From NCBI GenBank assembly GCA_023443145.1, contig JAEZVS010000002.1, positions 1 through 6,833 on the forward strand: a stretch of 6,833 bases of DNA. Direction: 5' to 3'. Made by a program: the position numbers and the translations under genes. A model generated the notes under the pieces. It did not search any database. It saw only the letters and a program-made list of their open reading frames with translations, and was not told where the DNA came from. The DNA comes from Bacillota bacterium. GTDB lineage: Bacteria > Bacillota > Peptococcia > Peptococcales > Peptococcaceae. Positions 1 through 4,352 of the stretch are shown here, in pieces; position 1 is the first letter of the stretch; the number at the start of each line of letters is the position of its first letter.

Positions 1-6
1 TGACTC

Positions 7-35
7 ATTATATCAGACAATATCTCAAAGCGCAA
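7..35 (-). promoter_or_regulatory. Candidate extended -10 promoter facing out of the left edge
   Basis: On the minus strand a perfect TATAAT (12-7) is preceded by TGA (15-13), giving an extended -10 TGnTATAAT. At the ideal 17-base spacing stands TTGCGC (35-30), which matches only the TTG of the -35 consensus. Transcription would begin at about the window edge and run leftward into unseen sequence. The -35 part overlaps the hairpin after dsrD. Confidence 0.45.
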
Positions 36-56
36 AGCACTGTAAGCGCTTTTTTT
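27..56. terminator. Stem-loop with T run after dsrD
   Basis: AAAGCGC (27-33) pairs with GCGCTTT (46-52) around a 12-base loop. On the plus strand a T run covers 50-56, making this a good intrinsic terminator for a rightward transcript from a gene left of the window. For dsrABD, read leftward, the same stem is followed only by TTT (within the stem) and then GAGATATTG, so it would be a weak or factor-assisted terminator. It may act in both directions. Confidence 0.5.
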
Positions 57-81
57 ATTGAGTTTCTTTATACTTACGCCC

Positions 82-288
82 TTACTTTTCTTGGGGCAGG
101 CACACATAGCTGGTGCCCAGATTCAGAAATTCAATTTTACCTTCTTGAGCCAAATCATTAACAACCAAATCCACTTCGCGTTTTTTTACACCAAGGGCTT
201 CAGCAATTTCTTTGTTTTTTGCTTTTGATTTGGTACCCAGGAATTCAAGAATTTTTGCCGACAATTCTTCTTTCGTATAATCAGCCAC
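82..288 (-). CDS. dsrD: DsrD-like winged-helix protein
   Basis: A 68-residue cytoplasmic protein directly after dsrB. DsrD proteins have a winged-helix fold and have been reported to activate DsrAB sulfite reduction; they accompany reductive rather than oxidative Dsr systems. The N-terminal helix ILEFLGTKSK (13-22) recalls the opening of Desulfovibrio DsrD. KKREVDLVVNDLAQEGKIEFL (35-55) fits the recognition helix and first wing strand, with the conserved K-REV, and G-TSYVCLP (58-65) fits the wing. The middle is shorter than in the roughly 78-residue Desulfovibrio protein, and KEIAEALGV looks like an ordinary helix-turn-helix. A generic winged-helix DNA-binding protein is therefore the main alternative; gene position favours DsrD. 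The start is GTG with AAAGGAG 8 bases upstream. It appears to be the last gene of the dsrABD unit; a hairpin lies beyond its stop. Confidence 0.8.
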   Translation of the reverse strand: MADYTKEELSAKILEFLGTKSKAKNKEIAEALGVKKREVDLVVNDLAQEGKIEFLNLGTSYVCLPQEK

Positions 289-296
289 AAAGACAT

Positions 297-303
297 CTCC
301 TTT
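297..303 (-). promoter_or_regulatory. dsrD ribosome binding site that sets a GTG start
   Basis: AAAGGAG lies 8 bases before the GTG at 288-286. An ATG directly after the motif is out of frame with the gene, so the GTG is the only sensible start. dsrD therefore has its own strong site rather than depending on coupling to dsrB. Confidence 0.75.
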
Positions 304-332
304 CGACAGTGTTCTTTGGCTAATGCCGATTA

Positions 333-1421
333 TTACATGGTTTCAACGGCGTTGGTGAACTTGAAGTTCGAGGTGCTGCGGAATGTTTTAACGGAGAAGG
401 TGAAGTCGTCGATGTGTTTATCGGTGAATTCAAGGCCGGTGATTTCAAAGAATCTTTCCCAACCAATCCGTTCGATCCATTCACCATAGCGCTCGCCGGG
501 GCGCGCATTTTCAACCCAAACTTCCACGAGCATCTTGATGGTGTTCACCAAGGTTGGCCAACGTGGGGGTTCATTGGGGATATAAGGCACAATCAGTTTA
601 GAGAAAGATGGGCCTTTACGGGTGTTGGACACTTTACCGCCAACGAAGATGGCAATACCGTCATCATCCGGGTTTGCAATCGGCAGAGCCGGGCAAACCG
701 AGAAGCAGTTGCCGCAGTACATGCATTTTTCTTCGTTAATGGTGACCGATTTCTTTCTCGGGTTCGGGCGAATAGCACCAACCGGGCAGCTTGCCACCAA
801 GTTCGGAATTTCGCAGGAGTTGGCCACTTCTTCATCAATAACGCGAGGAATGGTTCTGTGAATACCTACGAAAGAAATGTCGGAGCAGTGAACCGCACCG
901 CACATGTTCAAGCAGCAAGCCATGGAAATTTTAAGCTGAGCAGGAAGGTCATCACGTTTGAAGTAATCGTAAAGCTCATCCATAACCACTTTCACAGTAC
1001 CGGACGCATCGGTGGCTGCGCTGTGGCAGTGCACCCAACCTTGGGTGTGAAGCATGTTTTTCAAAGCTTTGCCTGTGCCCCCAACAGGGAAACCGTAGGC
1101 TTCAACTTCTTCAATGATTTTGTCTACGTTGTCTTTGTTCGGAGTTAAGAATTCGATGGCGCTGCGGGTGGTGAAGCGGAATTTGCCGTCGCAGTATTTG
1201 TCGGCAAGTGCTGCAAACCAACGAAGAGATTCGATGGACAAAAGACGCGGGGAACCTACGCGAACAGTGTATACTTCGCCGGCAGGGCCCACATGACGAT
1301 AGACACCAGGTTTAATATAGTCGTGGTAATCCCACTGGAAATAGTTGTCTTGGCAGACTTTCGGCATTTTATCCCAATAATGCGGGGGTCCGATGTCTGT
1401 TGCTGCATATTGACTCATCAT
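333..1421 (-). CDS. dsrB: Dissimilatory sulfite reductase beta subunit DsrB
   Basis: Partner of DsrA. In characterised enzymes the beta-subunit cysteines hold the cluster next to the catalytic siroheme. In this 362-residue protein the ligands are Cys132 (HCHSAATDASG), Cys169, Cys170 and Cys174 (ACCLNMC). The spacing of 37, 1 and 4 matches Desulfovibrio DsrB. A ferredoxin domain follows with Cys212 (ASCPVGAI) and CMYCGNC at 233-239, then VCP at 242-244. The N-terminal IGPPHYWDKMP and the C-terminal DDFTFSVKTFRSTSNF are typical of the family. Length is normal and no key residue is missing. Two ATGs stand side by side at the start; the first has the better ribosome-binding-site spacing. The gene ends ATG-TAA and is followed after 44 bases by dsrD, with no terminator between, consistent with a dsrABD transcript. 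Confidence 0.97.
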   Translation of the reverse strand: MMSQYAATDIGPPHYWDKMPKVCQDNYFQWDYHDYIKPGVYRHVGPAGEVYTVRVGSPRLLSIESLRWFAALADKYCDGKFRFTTRSAIEFLTPNKDNVDKIIEEVEAYGFPVGGTGKALKNMLHTQGWVHCHSAATDASGTVKVVMDELYDYFKRDDLPAQLKISMACCLNMCGAVHCSDISFVGIHRTIPRVIDEEVANSCEIPNLVASCPVGAIRPNPRKKSVTINEEKCMYCGNCFSVCPALPIANPDDDGIAIFVGGKVSNTRKGPSFSKLIVPYIPNEPPRWPTLVNTIKMLVEVWVENARPGERYGEWIERIGWERFFEITGLEFTDKHIDDFTFSVKTFRSTSNFKFTNAVETM

Positions 1422-2635
1422 TATTCTGCCACCTCCGATTCTTTATTGAAATCATCGCCATACCAGTAGATATACGGGTTTTCACGCGGATGAAGAACCA
1501 TCTGGGGAACGGGTTTCATGCCGATGGATTTCAGCATGCTGTTCATGCCCAAGCGATAAATGAGCTCGCCAAGACGTTCACGGGTTTTGGCGTGTTCATC
1601 CCACCAGTCCCAAACACCTTCTACGAATTCTTTGAAGTTTTCGTAGTCGTTTTCTTTATCGAGCTTCATGAAAGGAACCACAACCCAGCCCAAGAAAGCG
1701 GATTGAACGATGGTTGCTTTACCACCAAGCATGATGGAGCAGCCTTTTTCTTTACCAACGTGCAGCGCTTTGGGCATGGCGTTGATGCAGTTCATGCAGC
1801 GAGTGCAGTTTGCATCGTCGATGGTCATTTCTTTGGAATCTTTATCAAATTTGATGCATTGGGTGGGGCAAGCTTTGACAACGGCGCCTTCAATGGGGAA
1901 GCCGGCGTCGGCATAAGCTTTAACTTCATCCTGGTTCACCTGAATTTCGTCGCGCCAGGTACCAATAACCGCAATGTCGGAGCGGGCGGTGGAAGATACG
2001 CAGTCGTTCGGGCAGCCGGAAATCTTGATTTTAGATTTATACGGCCACATCGGACGGTGCAATTCCATTTGATAAGTCTGAGTGATGTTGTAGCAGAAAT
2101 CCAACGTATCAATGCAGGAATATTCGCAACGGCCCGGGCCCACGCAGCAGCAGGGGGTTCTCATGTTGGAACCGGAGCCGCCGAGATCCCAACCGGCTTC
2201 AGACAGATCGTTAAAGCAGGGTTGAAGATGTTCGGTGGTGGTGCCCAAGAACACTGCGTCACCGGTGGTACCGTGCATGTTGGTCAGACCGGAACCGTGC
2301 TTTTCCCAGATGTCGCACAGGGTGCGAATGTCATCGGATGTGTAGAAAAAGCCGGAGGGCTGATTGATACGCATGGTGTGGAATTCTTTAACTGCTGGAT
2401 ATTTTTCGGGTTCTAAGGTATAACGGCCAACAACACCGCCGCCGTAACCGCGAACGCCGACGATACCGCCGTGTTTCCAGAGCGGCACCTTCCGTTCATA
2501 GGATTCTTCCAAGAGATCGAGCAACTCGTTGGACATTTCGTTGCCCTTTTGAGCGCTCTTTTCGATTTCAGTAATGAAGGAAGGCCATTTGCCTTTTTGA
2601 AGTTCCTCCATCATTGGTCTTGCTTTGGTTGACAA
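1421..2635 (-). CDS. dsrA: Dissimilatory sulfite reductase alpha subunit DsrA
   Basis: With DsrB it forms the cytoplasmic alpha2beta2 enzyme that reduces sulfite using siroheme coupled to a [4Fe-4S] cluster. Numbered from the TTG start (404 residues), the cluster motif is Cys164-x5-Cys170 and Cys208-x3-Cys212. This reproduces the spacing of the Desulfovibrio enzyme as I recall it. A ferredoxin domain follows with Cys256 (ACPTQC) and CTRCMNC at 277-283. The conserved WKHGG (54-58), RTP (159-161), ELHRP (191-195) and the C-terminal PRENPYIYW support the call. Extra cysteines beside the motif (162, 163) and at 260 and 299 are noted. The start is TTG at 2635, because GGAGGT is 8 bases before it but only 2 bases before the ATG at 2641; using that ATG would add two residues. 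The TAA stop overlaps the dsrB ATG by one base. Operon with dsrB and dsrD; oxidative versus reductive type is inferred from dsrD. Confidence 0.96.
   Translation of the reverse strand: MSTKARPMMEELQKGKWPSFITEIEKSAQKGNEMSNELLDLLEESYERKVPLWKHGGIVGVRGYGGGVVGRYTLEPEKYPAVKEFHTMRINQPSGFFYTSDDIRTLCDIWEKHGSGLTNMHGTTGDAVFLGTTTEHLQPCFNDLSEAGWDLGGSGSNMRTPCCCVGPGRCEYSCIDTLDFCYNITQTYQMELHRPMWPYKSKIKISGCPNDCVSSTARSDIAVIGTWRDEIQVNQDEVKAYADAGFPIEGAVVKACPTQCIKFDKDSKEMTIDDANCTRCMNCINAMPKALHVGKEKGCSIMLGGKATIVQSAFLGWVVVPFMKLDKENDYENFKEFVEGVWDWWDEHAKTRERLGELIYRLGMNSMLKSIGMKPVPQMVLHPRENPYIYWYGDDFNKESEVAE
1431..1436 (-). promoter_or_regulatory. dsrB ribosome binding site inside the end of dsrA
   Basis: GGAGGT lies within the last dsrA codons (Ser-Glu-Val region), 9 bases before the first of two adjacent ATG codons at 1421 and 1418. 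The spacing favours the first ATG, the one that overlaps the dsrA TAA as TAATG. The overlap implies coupled translation and matched subunit supply. Confidence 0.75.
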
Positions 2636-2643
2636 ATCCATAC

Positions 2644-2649
2644 ACCTCC
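2644..2649 (-). promoter_or_regulatory. dsrA ribosome binding site favouring a TTG start
   Basis: GGAGGT on the minus strand lies only 2 bases before the first in-frame ATG (2641), too close for normal initiation. It lies 8 bases before the in-frame TTG at 2635. From the TTG the protein starts M-S-T-K-A-R-P-M-M-E-E-L, which fits the short N-terminal lead of DsrA proteins. No other Shine-Dalgarno-like sequence serves the ATG. Confidence 0.65.
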
Positions 2650-2658
2650 ATGTAATTG

Positions 2659-2679
2659 GTTAACGATTTCTCGTTGAAC
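2659..2679 (-). other. GNRA-loop hairpin just upstream of the dsrA ribosome binding site
   Basis: On the minus strand GTTCAACGA (2679-2671) pairs with TCGTTAAC (2666-2659) around the tetraloop GAAA (2670-2667). This gives an 8-bp stem with one bulged C at 2676. GAAA belongs to the unusually stable GNRA loop class. The stem ends 9 bases before GGAGGT, which stays exposed. It could stabilise the dsrABD transcript 5' end or mark a processing site. No T run follows, so it is not an intrinsic terminator. Confidence 0.5.
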
Positions 2680-2700
2680 AAACACCGTAAGCATGCGTCG

Positions 2701-2720
2701 CAGACAGTGTCATGTGTCTG
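2701..2720. repeat. 6-bp inverted repeat abutting the main palindrome
   Basis: CAGACA at 2701-2706 is matched by TGTCTG at 2715-2720 with an 8-base centre. The right arm shares CTG (2718-2720) with the 18-bp palindrome, so CAG/CTG elements recur at 2701, 2718 and 2733. This may be a second operator next to the first, or an RNA stem of 6 bp with an 8-base loop if the region is transcribed. Confidence 0.4.
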
Positions 2721-2735
2721 TTGATAAATCAACAG
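2718..2735. promoter_or_regulatory. Perfect 8-bp inverted repeat, candidate operator of dsrABD
   Basis: The plus strand reads CTGTTGATAAATCAACAG: two perfect 8-base arms around a 2-base centre. A 2-base loop is too tight for an RNA hairpin of that full length, so a dimeric protein operator is the simpler reading. The half-site TTGAT/ATCAA resembles FNR-type half-sites, but the arms are 2 bases apart instead of the canonical 4, so an FNR assignment is not supported. It ends 82 bases before the proposed dsrA start and shares three bases with the next inverted repeat. Confidence 0.55.
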
Positions 2736-2765
2736 CGGCGTCCTCCATCAATAGCGCAATGAAAG

Positions 2766-2793
2766 AATTTAGGGCAACTCGCCTTCCTCTCAA
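2766..2793 (-). promoter_or_regulatory. Weak candidate sigma-70 promoter upstream of dsrA
   Basis: On the minus strand TTGAGA (2793-2788, 5 of 6 matches to TTGACA) is followed after 16 bases by TAAATT (2771-2766, 4 of 6 matches to TATAAT). Transcription would begin near 2759 and give a leader of about 120 bases containing both inverted repeats. A rival candidate is TTGATG (2751-2746), a 17-base spacer, then TTTATC (2728-2723) with a TGn extension. It has a poorer -10, but that element lies inside the perfect inverted repeat at 2718-2735. Neither is strong. Confidence 0.25.
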
Positions 2794-2810
2794 TGGCTCA
2801 TCCATGGCTC
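2793..2810. repeat. Tandem direct repeat, ATGGCTC twice at an 11-bp period
   Basis: The heptamer ATGGCTC occurs at 2793-2799 and again at 2804-2810, 11 bases apart, so both copies face the same side of the helix. On the minus strand this reads GAGCCAT twice. It lies about 160 bases upstream of dsrA, just upstream of or overlapping a weak -35-like element. Such spacing is common for activator half-sites, but a chance repeat of seven bases cannot be excluded. Confidence 0.4.
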
Positions 2811-2921
2811 TGACAATACCTCAATAACATTTCATCTACTAATGACAGTTTCCCACACTTGTTAATTTTTTGCAACCAATTGACAGGGCTTTGCTAAACA
2901 TTTATTTTATAAAACCCATTA

Positions 2922-4340
2922 TCATTGCTTATGGATAGCGAATTCTTCCGCCAGTGTGACAAAGCGTTTCGCCCATACGTCGCTGGTGTTGGCGTGAAAA
3001 TGATGATAGCTGGCCAATGTACGGCCTTTCACCATTCCGTCCCAAGTGTGGCCATCCGTCTCAATAATGCCTTTGCCTCGCCGGGTGGCAAAGGCAAACG
3101 CCGGATGCGCCGAGAGGTCCGTCTTCGGAGCAAAGCGCACCGCCGAATGATGAAACTCATGCCCTTTCACCACCATCCCTTCCGGGAAGAAGGGATTTGC
3201 CGCCGTGGCTTCCTGTATGGCGTATCCGTGACCCTGCGGACGTTTTTCCATGGTCACCTCACAGGGAAACACGCCCGCCATGGTGTGGCGCGTGCCGTCT
3301 AAGGCGACAATAGCCTCGGAAAGATACATAAGACCGCCGCATTCGGCATAGATGGGCATCCCATTTTCCGATGCCCGACGCACGCCTTTAAGAAGGGCCT
3401 GATTGGCCGACAATTCTTCTGCCAGCACTTCCGGAAATCCGCCTCCGATATAAAGGCCGTCCAAATGAGGTGGCAATGGATCTTTTGTGGCATCAATAAA
3501 GGTAAGCACACCCCCTTGAGCCTCAAGGGCTTCCAGATTTTCCGGATAATAGAAACTGAATGCCCGATCTCGAAACACACCGATGACCGGCCGCGGCGTG
3601 CGTACCGCCACCGGCGTCTCACCCAGGGGGTCTTCCAGAGGCGGCGCCGATTGGGCAATTTCTAAGATGCGATCCAAGTCTACATGGGCAGCCACCAATT
3701 CGCCCAGTCGATCGATGCGCGCCAGAAGCGCTTCTTGCTCGGTGGCGGGAATAAGGCCCAAATGACGATCCGGTATTTCGATATCTTTCACCTTGGGCAA
3801 GGCGCCTAAAATGGGCACATCACAATAGCGCTCAATAGATTGGGTCATGATGTTTAAATGACGCGGACGTGCCACCTGGTTTAAGACCACTCCTCGAATT
3901 TGGATGCGCGGGTCAAAATGCACCACACCGTTGATCAGAGCCGCCACGCTGCGGGTGATGCGTTGACCGCTCACCACCAAAACAACAGGCATTTCCAGAA
4001 GATGGGCCAACTCTGCCGATGAATTGGAGCCTTCCACATCCAATCCGTCAAAAATACCCATGGCCCCTTCAATCACAGCCAGATCAGCCTGCTTTGCGCT
4101 CTGACACAGCGCATGGCGGATGTGTGCCTCATCCATCATCACAGCATCCAGATTGCGCGAGGCCACACCGCTGGCCTCAGTCGCCCAGGACGGATCAATA
4201 TAATCGGGACCTTTTTTAAAAGGCTGCACCGCCAATCCGCGCCGGCGCAGTGCTTTTAAAAGGCCGATTGTAAAAGTTGTTTTGCCGCTGCGGCCTTGAA
4301 TGGCCGCCACCATCAGTCGTGGAATCTCGTAATGTATCAT
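2922..4340 (-). CDS. dsrN: CobB/CbiA-family glutamine-dependent amidase, probable siroheme amidase DsrN
   Basis: The 472-residue protein has the two-domain CobB/CbiA layout. The N-terminal ATP-binding half has a short P-loop GRSGKTT at 16-22, KKGPDYIDP at 42-50 and VIEGAMGIFDGLD at 89-101. The C-terminal class I glutaminase half has the nucleophile Cys334 in YAECGG, GHEFHHS at 393-399 and the terminal SYHHFH at 444-449 that supplies the catalytic His. Family members use ATP and glutamine to amidate acetate side chains of a modified tetrapyrrole: cobyrinate for CbiA/CobB, siroheme for DsrN. DsrN is preferred because the compact P-loop and KKGPDYID resemble DsrN proteins as I recall them (CbiA usually has SGVGKT and KVGPDYID), dsrABD lies next downstream, and no other cobalamin gene is visible. 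Cobyrinate a,c-diamide synthase remains possible. The ATG at 4340 lacks a good Shine-Dalgarno and lies 12 bases after the leuS stop, suggesting translational coupling. No intrinsic terminator is evident after its stop. Confidence 0.8.
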   Translation of the reverse strand: MIHYEIPRLMVAAIQGRSGKTTFTIGLLKALRRRGLAVQPFKKGPDYIDPSWATEASGVASRNLDAVMMDEAHIRHALCQSAKQADLAVIEGAMGIFDGLDVEGSNSSAELAHLLEMPVVLVVSGQRITRSVAALINGVVHFDPRIQIRGVVLNQVARPRHLNIMTQSIERYCDVPILGALPKVKDIEIPDRHLGLIPATEQEALLARIDRLGELVAAHVDLDRILEIAQSAPPLEDPLGETPVAVRTPRPVIGVFRDRAFSFYYPENLEALEAQGGVLTFIDATKDPLPPHLDGLYIGGGFPEVLAEELSANQALLKGVRRASENGMPIYAECGGLMYLSEAIVALDGTRHTMAGVFPCEVTMEKRPQGHGYAIQEATAANPFFPEGMVVKGHEFHHSAVRFAPKTDLSAHPAFAFATRRGKGIIETDGHTWDGMVKGRTLASYHHFHANTSDVWAKRFVTLAEEFAIHKQ

Positions 4341-4352
4341 GATGGTCTCAGC

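Larger units (their letters stand above)
2642..2921 (-). promoter_or_regulatory. dsrN-dsrA intergenic control region
   Basis: This 280-base stretch carries no convincing gene. Reading toward dsrA it holds an AT-rich part (about 2921-2830) with the small palindrome TTTTATAAAA, a direct repeat (2793-2810), weak promoter-like elements, two overlapping inverted repeats (2701-2735), a stem-loop (2659-2679) and the dsrA ribosome binding site. No hairpin followed by a T run on the minus strand was found after dsrN, so some transcription from leuS-dsrN may continue into dsrA. The density of symmetry close to dsrA suggests the dsr genes have their own regulated promoter here. No regulator can be named from sequence alone. 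Confidence 0.6.

Noticed and set aside
414..1148. Long plus-strand ORF opposite dsrB
   Set aside because: It is the antisense shadow of dsrB; the translation is rich in Phe, His, Val and Asn with no domain pattern, and the minus-strand frame is unmistakable.
1400..2416. 338-codon plus-strand ORF opposite dsrA
   Set aside because: Antisense shadow of dsrA; low-complexity composition and no recognisable motif.
2568..2732. 54-codon TTG-start minus-strand ORF overlapping dsrA out of frame, with a GGAGG 9 bases upstream and a CDACLRC cysteine cluster
   Set aside because: It relies on TTG, overlaps the conserved dsrA start out of frame and has no known family; the ribosome-binding-like motif is probably coincidental.
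2718..2735. FNR box at the palindrome
   Set aside because: The half-sites TTGAT and ATCAA are exact, but they are separated by 2 bases instead of the canonical 4, so a standard FNR dimer would not fit.
2710..2805. 31-codon minus-strand ORF in the dsrN-dsrA gap (starts M-D-E-P-L-R)
   Set aside because: No ribosome binding site before its ATG, no recognisable motif, and it runs through the inverted repeats; a chance ORF is more likely than a leader peptide.
2860..2900. Possible intrinsic terminator after dsrN (GCAA...TTGC pairing)
   Set aside because: The stem is only about 4-6 bp with a bulge, and on the minus strand it is followed by an A run, not a T run.
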